Assembly: GCA_006176705.1 (NCBI GenBank)
Contig: QRFJ01004873.1
Location: 62,001 to 126,000 of the forward strand
Direction: 5' to 3'
Origin: Cocos nucifera
Taxonomy: Eukaryota; Streptophyta; Magnoliopsida; Arecales; Arecaceae
Length of the DNA: 64,000 nucleotides
Shown here: positions 22,061 through 34,214 of the stretch, in pieces
Position numbering within the stretch: the first letter of the stretch is position 1
Layout: every line of letters starts with the position of its first letter
Notes under the pieces: generated by a model
Databases searched by the model: none
Told to the model about the DNA's origin: nothing
The model's input: the letters and a program-made list of their open reading frames with translations, nothing else
Program-made: the position numbers and the translations under genes

Positions 22061-23921
22061 TGATAAGTGGTAAAAATATACTAATAAAAGTAGTAAATTA
22101 TAAAATAAATTAATCTATTTCTTTAGAAATTGATACTTTTATTAATCTTATGTAGGAAAGAAGGCCACCAATGTGAAGATTTTATTTTTCTGATTTCGAT
22201 GAAATAAATTTTAAGCAAAATGAACTTCAAACGAGCCTAAAATTGAATTTCAAAAAAAAAAAAATCAATCTGGTTCAAACTGATTCAAAAAAACTGGCTC
22301 AGTAGACCGCTCGATTCGACCGCACCAGCAGACCGACCCACTGATGCAGTGCTGACGGTAGGCTGACGTCAGCATTTTTCATGGCGCATGGTTGACCGAC
22401 TTGAGGGCATTTCAGAAATTTCACATGAAGAAGCATGCTCCGTTTGGCTGAAGAATGCGGCAGTCCATGCAACACCGGACTCGCGCATGGTCTATAGAGG
22501 ATAATTTGGAAATTTTATTTGATCCGACGGGCGTCTTTCACTAGGATTTGATTGGACAGCCGACACGCATGTGCTAATGAACGGCATCCACAGCTCTCGA
22601 TCGAGATCCAACGGCTGAGATTTATCCCGATGTTAAACTAAAGATCAGAAGCCCTTCCTGTGTGTGATCTAATGACCCAGATTTAATCCAATGATTGATC
22701 TAATGGCTGGCATGAATTTTGACTTGATCTAGAAAATTTTAAAGTGTTTTTAAGCAATTTTTGGACCATTTGATCAACGTCCAATGGTCAAAATCATCTA
22801 GAATCCTAATTTGAGTTGTTTTGAGAGTTCTAAACCTAATTTCTAGGGGATTTTGGTAGAAAATCAATCTCTTAGCCTATAAAAATAGAGGACCTACTGT
22901 TGTCATAAAAAAAAAAGGGAGAAGAGTGAGATAAAAAAAAGAGGAGAGTCAGAGAAATAAAAAAAAAAGAAGAGAAAGAGAGGAGAGAGGTAGAAAGAGA
23001 AGAGAGATTTGTAAGAAAAAGAAAAGAACTTTTAATTTTTTTTTTCGACAATCAGAATAATGATCAAGGAGCTTCTTCTTTTTCACCAAGTTCTCCGCAC
23101 CAAGAGCGACAGACAATCAATTTCAGCAATCAAACAGTCTAATTTCTTTATACTTTTTATTTTATTTGCTATTTTTGAACTTGTTATCATGAACTAAATT
23201 TTTTTTTACTAAGGCTAAGGTGTAGCCACTCTTTTGATGCAATATTCAGTGTGATTTATTTTTAATTTTTAATTTTATTCATGAGGAGTATATAAATCTG
23301 ATCTTAATGCTTTTAGATTACTGGCCATCTTCTAATTGATCTGATGAACATAGATGTTACGGACCAAGTACATCTATGTTATTGCTTCTTGATTATATAC
23401 CTTGTATTATGAATCAAATTAGAATTCATATGCATGTGAAAATTTTAGTGCGCTTTGGACGCAGCGTATTTTAATTAGAGGAATTTCACAAAACTTAATG
23501 CATTAATATTTATTTAAATTACACCTGGACCAAAGGATAATTAATAAATATTAATAGTTTTGTTATGCCTGGACCAAAGGATAGTGAATAAATTAGGAGA
23601 CTCCACCGTAACATGAGATAAAGTTAATCAAATAATCTAAATATTATATTGACTTAGTTGGTGAACCGATTGCCTTAGTAACATATTGTTCTTAAGTTTA
23701 AAACCCTAATAATTACACTCTCTCTATTTTTTTAAACTTTTTAATTATTTTTTTATTTTATTCTTTAATTTTTTATTCTCATAAATCGGTCTTCTAAATA
23801 AAGCATAGAAAAGAGCTTTTCAGTACTTATTTTCCAATCCTCTAGGGATGATACTCTACTCATTCACTTTATTACTTAATCGACTGGTACACTTGCCATA
23901 GCTATAGATTAGCACGCATCA
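22061..23921 (+). repeat. 3' LTR of element D
   Basis: 1861 bp, TGATAAGTGG to GCACGCATCA, matching the 5' LTR throughout with scattered differences. TATA box at 22878-22887 and purine tract at about 22908-23030. Confidence 0.92.
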
Positions 23922-25045
23922 GTCCATATGGACTTAAGCAAGCATCTCGTAGTTGGAATGCTTATTTTAATGATGTGATCAAATCATTTGGATTCATCAT
24001 GAATGAGGAGGAGCCCTATATTTTCAAAAAGATCAGTGAGAGCACTGTTGTCTTTCTCGTACTGTGTGTGGATGACATCCTCCTAATTGGGAATGATATT
24101 CTCATGTTGACTACAATCAAAATATGGTTGTCTAAAGAATTCTTCATGAAAGACCTAGGAGAGGCATCCTTTATTCTATGAATTAAGGTCTATAGAGATA
24201 GACCAAATAGGATGCTGGGTCTCTCACGAAAGATGTACATAGAGGAGGTGCTAAAGAGGTTTCGCATGGAAAACTCCAAGAGGAGATTGGTGTCCTTCAG
24301 ACATGGCATTCATCTCTCCAAGAAGATGTGTCCCAACACACCTGAGGAGATTGAACACATGAGCAAGATCCCTTATGCTTCAGTAATAGGAAGTCTCATG
24401 TATGCCATGCTATGTACGCAACCTGATATTGTCCATGCTATGAGCATCATGAGTAGGTATCAGTCAAATTCAGGTGAAGAGCACTGGACTTCTATGAAAT
24501 GTATCCTTAAGTACTTGAGAAGGACTAAGGATATATTTCTAGTCTTTGGTAGTGGAGAACTTTAGATCTAGGGGTATACAAACTCAGATTTTATGTCCGA
24601 TATAGATGATCGAAAGTCGACATCTGAAAGTCTATTTGTGTGCAATGGTTGTACTGTCTGCTGGAAGAGTTTCAAGCAGACTCTAATTGCATATTCCACC
24701 ATGGAAGCAGAGTACATCACTATGTTGGAAGCTGCAAAAGAGGCATTCTAGTGCAAGAAGTTTGCCATAGAGCTCGAAGTGATGCCATCAGATGCCATCC
24801 CTCTGTATTGCGACAACAATGACGCCATAGCCCTAGCTAAGGAGCCGAGGTCTCACAAAAAATCTAGGTACATCGAGTAGTGATACCACCTCATCCATAA
24901 TTACCTCAAGAAGGGATACATCGAGGTCAAGAGAGTCGACACTACAGATAATACGGTTGACCCACTAACAAAGCCATTGAGCCAATAGAAGATCGAAGCC
25001 CACCTTGAGAAGATGGGACTTAGATTTATAGTCAATTGGCTTTAG
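23922..25045 (+). pseudogene. Reverse transcriptase (C-terminal) and RNase H of element C
   Basis: Resumes after D with YGLKQASRSW-like sequence, EEEPYIFKK and the catalytic box CVDDILLIG (YVDD with Tyr to Cys), then LGLSRKMYIEEVLKRF and GSLMYAMLCTQPDI. RNase H is broken by stops near 24565 and 24750, but STMEAEYI and YCDNND remain. It ends at a TAG 15 bp before the 3' LTR. Confidence 0.87.
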
Positions 25046-25059
25046 GTCAAGTGGGAGTT

Positions 25060-27084
25060 TGTTAGATGTGTGCCCTAGAGGTTAGATTAGCTGTCACTTG
25101 TAATACACTTCTAAGGGCAATTTTATAATTTTGACTATAAATTAATATATGGGTTATCTTCTATCATAGTGTATAATTAAAAGTGTCTATGATACATACT
25201 TTGAGTTAATGGTAATGACAATTCATATTTTCGAGATTTGAAAATTTAAGACATGAATTTTTTTAATTAACTCATAAACTGCTCCAAACCGTAGGATCAT
25301 CATGAGGATGGTGATCGATCCGAAAGGTTGGTATATGATTTCTTTATTAGGATAGACGTATCTTGAGTCATGGTGTGGAGACACTGGAGTGAGAGTATAG
25401 GTATTCATTAGAGAATGAGGGTGCTGAGCTTGACCACCTCGATAAGTCATAAGAAAGTCTACCTTCTCATCGATGACTGACTCAATGCTATAGTGGTGTG
25501 TCTGATTCTTTGACCCGAGGTACATCGGTAGTTCACCTTGAGGGTGTTATAGTTTGATTATACCATAACTCGATCTCCTAGCCATTCGGAATCCTAAGGT
25601 GTATGTTGGCTGTAGCATGTTTATTGTAGGAATTGGATTGCACCAATAGGGGATCTATTTACCTCGGTAGATGTGGAGTAGCCCTATGATAATCATGAGA
25701 TTGAGTTCATAAGCCCATGGTAATGGCAAAGTGAAGATGATAGAAAGAGTTTCTATTAGGATTTCACATTGGACTCGAATTAAATGATTAATTCATATGA
25801 CAGACATTGGGTTTGACGAGTTCACCTTAACCCAAATCCTATCGTGGCTCAAGATAGAAGAACCCAATCACACAGGTAACTATACTGAGAGTTTTGCTTT
25901 TAGTTCTGATGGGTTGTCATCATATATTGCTAGGTGTCACTGATGGATTTTGGGAGCAATTAGGATGATTTTGATGATCAATCATTCTAATTGTATGAAT
26001 CAGAAAAGTTCTGATCCATCGAAAGGTATTTTGATGATATCGATGATGGAGATCGTGACATGTCTCATTACCATACAGAATTAAACCTAACTAGATCATA
26101 TAAATAAGGGTTTGGGTCTAGATGTTATCAATTAAGCTAAGCTAGTTTGATTGATTTGGATTAGATCCAATTAGGTTCAAGATAATCGTGTTAGCATATG
26201 ATTGAGCCTGACTTTCTCCTTCTGAAATCTTTCTGATTCATCGCAATCGAGTCAAATTTGATTTGACTCATTTTTGTATTTTGAATGGATTTATTTTCAT
26301 CTGACTGAAATAAGTCTAGGTTAGATTAATTATAGAAATTAAATTGATTCATTATCAAATTGGACTAGGGTCAAAAATTGACCTATTTGTGAGAATTGAG
26401 GATCACCTAATTAGATGCTTTTAGAAAATTCTCTAAAAATAATTTTGATTTAATTTTTGGGTATGTGATAGAGCACGAGTAGGCATTGGGTGTACCAAAT
26501 TTTGTGATTTTTAGAGGTGTCTAGACTAAGTTATGATAGAGTTTGATTTGGATCAAACTCTTGAGGGAAGAGTCCTAGGCATAGTGGACTCTTCCTTATC
26601 TACTCATGCTGACACCTTTTTGAATAATTTTTGATGAAAAAAATAGATGAGATCTAGTGGTTTTTCATGAATAATAAGTTCTAGAATCCTAATGATAAAA
26701 TAAATAAATTATTTTGATCAAAAGGGACTTTAAGTAGGCATTGGACATAAAAGCCTTTCTCACATTAAAGTGCATTCAATGCAAGAAATAATTTTCCATG
26801 CCCAAAGTCTGCCATCCCTGATATCCCACACTCTCTCTATCCTCTCCCTTCTTCTCTTCTACAAGCCTAAAAAGTTAGGCACAAATATGAGAGGAAGGTC
26901 TAAGGTTTTTGGCATAATATTCAGGATCTATGCAATAGTGTTCGTGTGACGAATGTGCTGCCTTTAAAAATAGTTTTGAAGGTTCTTTGGTTCTGATCCA
27001 GATTTAATTTTTGGAGAAAAGATTCATGAGGAGAATACATTTAGATCCTACCTGAGTGGATACCAATAGAGGCCAGGCACGTGC
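25060..27084 (+). repeat. 3' LTR of element C, left part
   Basis: Starts TGTTAGATGTGTGCC after GTGGGAGTT and aligns with K's 5' LTR (43287-45290) until '...ggccaggcacgtgc', where F is inserted. It differs from A's LTR in U3: it has an isolated GGTCAA/TTGACC pair near 26350 but no W-box array. The last five bases, cgtgc (27080-27084), are F's left target repeat. Confidence 0.9.
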
Positions 27085-27679
27085 TATTGGGAATATGAAC
27101 TCTTTCCACATGGATCGGCGTGGCTGCCGATGATTAGCTAAGCAACAACGAAGTACTTCTCAGAGATCTCTATGGAAGCACGATCAAATAAATCAAAAAA
27201 TAGAAAAAAAGAGAAGAAGAGATTTTTGAAAGAAAAGAGCTTTTATCCAGTATATTTTAGCACTCTTACAATCTGGACCTATTTTCAGTATATATACTTT
27301 ACAAAGGGTCAAGCTCAAGCTCATAGAAAAACTTCCCAAATCCAAACAACCCACGTACACAAAATAATAACCCACGAAAACTGAGCCAGCCTAGATTCAG
27401 ACTAAGCTGGCTAACCTACGACTAGGTCGGCTCAGTCCCATACTGACCCGACCCAGTTGTGTACCATGCCAATAGGTCGAAAATGCTGCTTTCTATCTGA
27501 ATTTTCCTCTGAGATCTAGCCGACCTAGTCTTGGACTGAGCCGGCTCAGTCTCAGATTGAGCCGACCCAATTTTTGAACTTTGCTATTGAGATTGATTCT
27601 TCTTTCGGCTCGCTCCCATCTTTCCATGACCTATCTTCTCATGTTTTCAAGACTTAGGAGTGCCACTTCTGAGCTCACA
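27085..27679 (-). repeat. 3' LTR of element F
   Basis: On the minus strand it begins TGTGAGCTCAG (27679) and ends CCCAATA (27085), CCAACA in the other copy. The polypurine tract, CACCAAGGTGGAGAA on the minus strand, is at 27680-27694. GCCGAC cores lie at 27426-27431 (written GTCGGC on the plus strand), 27519-27524 and 27561-27566. Confidence 0.9.
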
Positions 27680-27694
27680 TTCTCCACCTTGGTG

Positions 27695-28923
27695 CTTTCA
27701 AGTCTTTGTAAACTCATCTCTTCTCAACAGATCCATCCATGCCCACATCTCTGAAAGCGTCTCTAGGGAGTACCTTCGTGAGTACATCAGACTGATTCTC
27801 CTTGGTATGCACCTTCATCAGTTCTACTTCACCTTCCTCCACTAGCTCTCTGATCCTATGGTACCTCATGTCTATATGCTTTGTATGTGCATGATAGACT
27901 GGGTTCTGTGCTAATAATAGAGCACTCTAACTATCGCTGAATAGTGTAACCTTACTCTGCTCCACCCTCAACTTATCAATCAGCCTCCTAAGCCAAAGGG
28001 CTTCCTTTATAGCCTTCGTTATCCCAATGTATTCGACCTTTGTGGTAGATAAGGCCATGATTGGTTGAAGGATTGATCTCCAAGACACCGGTCTCCTATA
28101 TACGCAGAAGAGGTATCTAGTATTAGACCTCCTTGTACCAAGATTACTAGCATAATTTGCATCAATAAACCCTTCTAGAGGATCTGAACCTTCACACATC
28201 TTCATAGATTGTTCTCCAAATCCTCTCGGCTGTTCACCAAACACCAAACCATAATCTCTTGTTCCATGTAGATATATCTCAATATCCATTTCAATGCTTT
28301 CTAGTGTTCCTTCCCAGGGTTAGCCATGTATCTACTAACCATGCTCACAGTATGTGCTATATATGATCTATAGTACACCATAGTGTACATCACAATGCCT
28401 ACAGCATTTGCATAAGAGACTCGTTCTATGTACTCTCTCTCCTCTTCTGACTGGGGGCACTGTAACTTTGAGAGAGACATGTGGCTCGATAATGGCATCT
28501 CTGTAGGTTTGGCCTTTTCCATCTCAAACCTCTCCAAAACCTTCTGGACATACTTTTCTTATGACAAATGGAGCACTCTTTTGCACCTATCACTGCAAAT
28601 CTCCATTTGAAGAATTTTCTCAGCTGGACCCAAATCTTTCATCTCAAATTCAGATGATAATCACCTATTCAATCTTTCCACAGCATCCATGCTTCTACTG
28701 GCTATGAGCATATCATCTACATACAATAATAGGTACAGGACATTCTCCTCATCTACATCCTTGACGTAGACACAACAATCATGTTCACATCTACTGAAAC
28801 CCAAGCTCAAGACAAAGCTATCAAACCTTCGATACTACTAACGAGGGGATTGTTTCAAGGCATACAAAGACTTCCTGAGTAAATACATCTTTTCTTTCTA
28901 TCCCATCTCCATGAAACCATTTG
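27695..28923 (-). pseudogene. RNase H and reverse transcriptase C-terminal part of element F
   Basis: Minus-strand reading from 28923 down: LYGLKQ-like and RF segments, the intact catalytic box YVDDMLIAS (about 28710-28736), KDLGPAEKIL, then the connection (YANAVGIVMYTMVYYRS, RYMANPGKEH) and RNase H (FIDANYASNLGTRRS, MALSTTKVEYI with Glu to Lys, VTLFSDS). It has several stops and shifts. The N-terminal part of the same gene is at 31212, beyond H. Confidence 0.87.
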
Positions 28924-28928
28924 GCTAC

Positions 28929-31206
28929 TGAAGGAAAATTCTGATTTCCTAGATTAGGTTCGTTCAGATCTGATCGGATCAAGAGATATATTTCAAAATT
29001 TTTTCTCTTTAATTTGAATAAAATCTAGGATGTTTCAGATCTGATTATTATTATTACAATCATTAAAATAAAAAGAGATAAATTAAATCAAATTTAATTT
29101 ATCTTGATGTAGGGTAATCCTATTACCCATTTGATGATCCTATAAGCAGTGGAAGATTCTGGATCTAGCCACGCAAGTGCCTGGCCTCTACCAGTATCTA
29201 CTCAGGTTGGATCTGGAGATCCTCTTCTTCTCTATCACGTCTTCAAAAATTAGATCTGAATCTGATTTGGAGGATCTTCAAAACACCTTTCGAAGATCAG
29301 TAGTTGTCCTTTGCAGCAGCACAGCCTTCTAGCTTTCTATCGCCTTTCTCTCATCTAGATTGCACCAACTTAGATCCCAAACTACTTTGGGCATGGAGAG
29401 GAGAGGGAGAAGATGGTCTTGGCATGGAGGAGGAGGAGAGAGGCAGCCTTGGGGTGTGGAGAATTATTCACATGAGATTTTGAGTTGGGCGTAGGGTCTT
29501 ATTTATAGACTATGCGTGATCCAACTCCTCTTCTTCCCAACCAATCATAACTCTTTATGAAATCAGATCTAAATCTGATTAGTGGGAATAGAGTCCCTTG
29601 GATTCATCATTAGATGGCACCTAAGACCAGTCAAAGTTGGTTCTTAGGAGGAATCTAATCAGAATGCAAAAAGGAGATGGAGTCCCTATCCAACAGGAAC
29701 TCCTAGGCGCCTCAAACTTGGGCACACGCCAAGGGTGGTGTGCGCCCTCCTCTTTGCCAGCTTTTGGTAGGGGGACAAGCTCCCACCAGCTCTCCAATAG
29801 GTGCATGACACATGGATAGAAGTCAAAGTGTCAATGGTCAACATTTAACCAATCAAAGGTTAACTTTTGACCAAAGTCAAAGGACGAGAAATGGCAGGTG
29901 ACCAAAAATGGCAAGTATTGTCTTACAAAATAAGACAACCCTTTTTTGATCTAGACGGGCTCCAGTCAGATCAAGTGAAGGCCTCTGATCGAGTACAAAC
30001 TCCTTTGGCTCAGTCAGGACAACTATTTATGATAGTAAAAGAAGAACGTTAGGTTCAATCGAGTGCTAGCACGATTTTCCTTGAACCTAATTGAATCTCA
30101 TTCAGATCAATTGAACTGGATTAGTTCAATTGATGATTATCAGATTCAAACCCTTGTTTGTATGACCTAGTTAGGTTCAGTTCTATATGGTAATGGGATA
30201 TGTCATGATCTCTATCATCGACATCATCGAAACTCCTTTCGATGGATCAGAACTTTTCTGATTCGAACAGCTAGAATGATCGATCATCTAAATCATTCTA
30301 ATTGCTCCCAAAATCCACCAGTGACACCTAGCAGTATATGGTGGCAACCCATCAGAGCTGAATGCGAACCTCTTGGTGCAGCTACCTATGTGATTAAGTT
30401 CTTCTATCTTGAGCCTCGATCAGATTAGGGTTAAGGTGAACTCATCAAACCCTAGTTTCTATCATATGATGTAATCATTCGATTCAAGTCTGATGTGAAA
30501 ATCTAAATAGAAACTCTTTCTATTATTTCACTCTGCCATGGCCATGGGCTTCTGGACTTGATTCTTCATGATCATCATAGGGCTGCTCCTCTACCACCGA
30601 GGTAGATAGATTCCATCTTGATGCAATCCAGTTCCTACAATGAACATGCTATAGCCAACATACACCTCAGGATTCCATATGGCTAGGAGACCGAGTTATG
30701 GTGTAGTCAAACTATAACACCCTCAAGATGAACTGCTGATGCACCTTAGGTCAAAGAACCAGACACACCACTACAGCATCGAGTCAGTCATTAACGAGAA
30801 GGTAGACTTCCTAATGACTACTCGAGGTGGTTATGCTCAGTGCCCTCATTCTCTAATGAATACCTGTACTCTCACTCCGGTGTCTCCACACCGTAGACTC
30901 AAGACTCATGTACTAAAGAAAAGCGATTGTACACCAACCTTCCGGATCAATCACCATCCTCATAATGATCCTATGGTTGGGAGCATTTTATGAGTTAATA
31001 ATGATTATTCATGACTTAAATTTTTAACTCTTGAAAATATGAATTATCATTACCATTAACTCCAAGGATGTATCACAGACACTAAATACACATATGTGAT
31101 AGAAAATAACCCATTTTATTGATTATCGTCAAAATTATAGTTTTGCCCCTAGAAGCGTATTAGAAGTGTCAGCCAATTCTGGCTTCTAGGGCACATATAT
31201 CTAATA
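28929..31206 (-). repeat. Solo LTR H (A family) inserted in F reverse transcriptase
   Basis: A complete minus-strand copy of the A-type LTR (2278 bp), from TGAAGGAAAA to ATATCTAATA on the plus strand, with no internal sequence. Perfect 5-bp repeats gctac (28924-28928 and 31207-31211) flank it and F's reading continues on both sides. A solo LTR is the product of recombination between the two LTRs of a full element. The terminal CA is changed to TA. It keeps a TATA box (near 29500) and several decayed W-box cores (29820-29885). Confidence 0.94.
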
Positions 31207-31211
31207 GCTAC

Positions 31212-31960
31212 TTCACGTAGATTCTTTCCTCCAAAGTTCCATGAAGGATGGCCATCTTTATGTCCATTTGTTCCAATTCCATGTTATGCTATGCCACCAG
31301 TGACAGTAAAACTCGAATAGATGTATGATGCACCACAAAAGAGAAAATTTCTATATAGTCAATCCCTTCCCTTTGTGAGTATCCCTTTGCTACCAGCCTT
31401 GCTTTGAATCTGACTCCACCTTATTCTGAAGGTGCTTCTTTCTTTATGAACACCCACTTTGAGCCAATAGATCGAGCACCCTCTGATAGATCCACCAGCT
31501 GCCATGTCTAATTCTTCTCAAGTGATTCAATCTCCTCCATCATGGTCTACATCCATGAATCATGATCCTCACTCTCCATGGCCTCTGCATAATTCTCTGG
31601 ATCTTCATTAGCAGTGATGAGTGCATAAGAGATAGCCTCATCAATGCCATATCTAATCGGTCTCCTAGTAATATGCTGCGGCTTATGCAAAGCCACTCCT
31701 ACTGGCACATCTCTGCCTGATGTCTATGGTTGCTCCTACACATCTATCTAAACTATTGACCCTCCATGCTGATTTTCAATCTGAGATAATACTTTTTTGC
31801 CCAGCTCCACCTCAACAGAAACACTCCTATAAGTGGATGTAACCTGCATGCCATCATTCTCTGACTAGCCACTACTGTTCACCTTTGTTTCCCTAGTTTC
31901 GTCTATCCTAGACCTCCTCAAGATGCTCTTCTCATCAAAGATAACATTCCTACTGATGAC
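31212..31960 (-). pseudogene. Reverse transcriptase N-terminal part and linker of element F
   Basis: On the minus strand the linker has ISYALIT and NYAEAMES. Reverse transcriptase begins with ESLEKN*TWQLVDL, then GSKWVFIKKEAPSE, FKARLVAKGYSQREGIDY and MDIKMAILHGTLEERIYVK, where H interrupts. Stops lie at about 31299, 31422, 31512 and 31551. Residue spacing matches B (10860-11370). Confidence 0.85.
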
Positions 31961-32649
31961 TGACTTCTATGCCTGAGAGTTCCACAGTAGGTACCTCTTG
32001 ACTTCTTGTGGATACCCTATGAATGTCATCTTTTGAGATTTTGGATCCAATTTGCTCCTTTCGGTTACCTCCACATGTGCATAGGCTATGCAATTGAAGA
32101 CTTTCAGGTGGCCAAGCTCCACCTCCTTTCCACTCCAGACCTCTTTTGGAATCCTTCCATTCAGCTTATAATGAGGGGATCTATTCATAAGAAAATAAGA
32201 AAAAGTTAGAGCATCACCCCAAAAGGACTTTGGAGTGATGTCTGCAGTCTCAAACTCCATGCCTTCTCAGTCAGTGTCCAGTTCATCCTCTCCGAGACAC
32301 CATTCTACTAAAGCGTCATCCATACCGTGTAATGGCATTTGATGCCATTTTTCTCACAGCACCTCCTAAACTCTTGGTTAGTATACTCTCCTCCATTGTT
32401 CGACCTCAGATACTTTACCTGTCACCTTGACTCCTCTACTTCAGCTCTCCAGGCTCTGAACTAAGCAAACACCTCTGATTTTTCTCTGATCAGATAAATC
32501 CATACCTTCCTTGAGAAATCATCAATGAAAGTAACAAAGTATTTTGCCCCACCTCTAGCTGATACAGGAGCTGGTCCCCACACATCCGAGTGCACTAAAT
32601 CCAACATTCCCTCTCTGCACTTCATACTTCTGGCAAACTTCATCCTATG
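31961..32649 (-). pseudogene. Integrase core of element F
   Basis: Reads MLDLVHSDVWGP (first Asp), FVTFIDDFSRKVWIYL, then a stretch with stops and frame changes in the second-Asp/catalytic-Glu region (about 32280-32460), then ETADITPKSFWGDALTFSYF and KVFNCIAYAHV to GYPQEVKRYLLWNSQA. The stretch that B carries at 1-152 lies in the damaged middle part here. Confidence 0.85.
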
Positions 32650-33270
32650 CTATTTGGCAAAGATACATGGCTCATAAAGATTTGTGCCTTCCTCCTTCAG
32701 GGTTGGGATCATACCTCTTCTGCTTAGTTTTGTGAGCCCATGGTCACTTATATGACCCATCCGATAGTACCATAGTCGATATAAAATCCGCTCCTCTTGT
32801 GCTGCTGCTAGCACCTCTGCACTATTATTTACCATTGAGCCTTTCATTCTATAAAGATTGTTGCTCAGTTTTCTATCTCTCATCACCACCAAAGCTTCCT
32901 TAAAAATTTGATAATGTACATGCCTGACATTTGATAATGTATGAATGATCCCATCGTACATCCTCATCCTGATAGAGCCAATTTCAGCTACTTTGCATGA
33001 GTGATCATCTCCAAGACTGGCACTTCCATCATCAATCTTTTGGTAGGTAACAAACCACTCTCGATAAGAAGTATAGTAGTGCGAGCATGCTGAATCTAAT
33101 ATCCATATATCGCACTCTATGGATCCATCTGATACAACTAACAGATCTTCTCTACTATTCACAGAAGTTGTATCATCTTCCTTGCTGACCTTTCCTTTTT
33201 CTGATCTCAAAAGGGGACAATCTCTCCTTAGGTGTCCAGGCTGATGACATTTATAACATTTCAATGTCAT
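32650..33270 (-). pseudogene. Zinc knuckle, protease and pre-integrase of element F
   Basis: One open frame of about 206 residues. It starts MTLKCYKCHQPGHLRRDC, an intact CX2CX4HX4C knuckle. The protease active site is ILDSACSHYYTS, with the usual Gly after DS replaced by Ala. YRMGHISDHGLTKLSRRG is the pre-integrase His region. The longest open stretch in F. Confidence 0.88.
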
Positions 33271-33960
33271 CTTCCTTTGATCGCGAGACTTTGACCTACC
33301 ATTGGATTTTTCTCTTGTCTTCTCCTTTGATCTTTCCTATCTTTTATTCATAGCCAAGATCTCAGACTTAGGGTCTCCCTTGCAGATCTTCTCCTTTTGC
33401 TCATTTGATCTGAGCAGACCAACAACCTCTTCATAGTTTAGGGTCTCCTTCCCATAAGCCAGAGTTGTTATGAGACCATCATACGAACCTGGGAGAGAAC
33501 ATAATAGTAACAATGTCTGATTCTCCTCGTTGATCTTCACATCCAAACTCATCACCTCAGAACATGCCTGATTGAACCTTTGGATATGTGCAACAAGATC
33601 TCTGCCTTTGAGCATCCTTAGACTATACAGCTATTTCTTCAACCATAGCTTGTTCATCATGTTCTTCCCTATATATGTGTTCTTCAGTCTCTCCTAGAGC
33701 CCTTTTGCCATAGTTTCTATGCAAACCTCAGACAAAATCTGATCGGCCAAGCACATCCGGATTATGCTAAAAGCAATTTCCTCCAATTCTTCTCAATCCT
33801 CAGCACTAATCTTTTCTCGCCTTTCTTTTGTCAAGACCTTGTAGATCCTCTGCTAAACCAACAAGTTCTTTACTCCTTACTGCCATAGGATAAAGTTTTC
33901 CTTGCCATCAAACTTCTCAAAATCCACCTTGAATCCACTTGACCTTATGACTTCAAACAA
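33271..33960 (-). pseudogene. gag (UBN2-like) of element F
   Basis: Minus-strand pieces read VDFEKFDGKENFILWQ near the N-terminus, ISAEDWEELEEIAFSIIRMCLADQIL in the middle and LKGRDLVAHIQRFNQACSEVMSLDVKI, LPGSYDGLITTLAYG towards the C-terminus. This is the UBN2-type gag fold of Tork elements. At least four in-frame stops. The start codon is not clear. Confidence 0.8.
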
Positions 33961-34200
33961 GTCAAGAACAGATCCCTAACACCCTTTACAATCACAAACT
34001 AGTAAAACTATCCTTCATAAAAGATCTAACTAGCCCTAGATCCTTTTTCCAAACTTCTATATCATCGTTCCTCCGTGTAAACAATGTCCACCTCAATCTA
34101 GAGACAACCACAAAGCAAACTAGAAGTTTTAGGATAAAACCTGGTGCAACGATCCTAGATGTAGTAAATCCTAGGTGTCTTCCTTTCTTCCACGCAACAC

Positions 34201-34214
34201 CGCTCTGATACAAA
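34201..34214 (-). other. Primer-binding site of element F (tRNA-iMet)
   Basis: The minus strand reads TTTGTATCAGAGCG right after the LTR end TTCCAACA. Apart from its first bases it fits the iMet primer complement of plant copia elements. The 240 bp between it and gag (33961-34200) hold no recognisable gene. Confidence 0.75.

Larger units (their letters stand above)
16584..23921 (+). mobile_element. Element D: Athila-like Ty3/gypsy retrotransposon with pol deleted
   Basis: Two LTRs of about 1.87 kb flank a 3.6-kb internal region with a tRNA-Asp primer site, gag, protease and polypurine tract, but no reverse transcriptase, RNase H or integrase. Its insertion splits C's reverse transcriptase between 'gatcca' and 'gtccatatgg'; the 5-bp target repeats are atcca (16579-16583) and gtcca (23922-23926), one base different. 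D's 3' non-coding region matches E's, so D looks like an internally deleted Athila relative that needs proteins from elsewhere. Confidence 0.9.
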
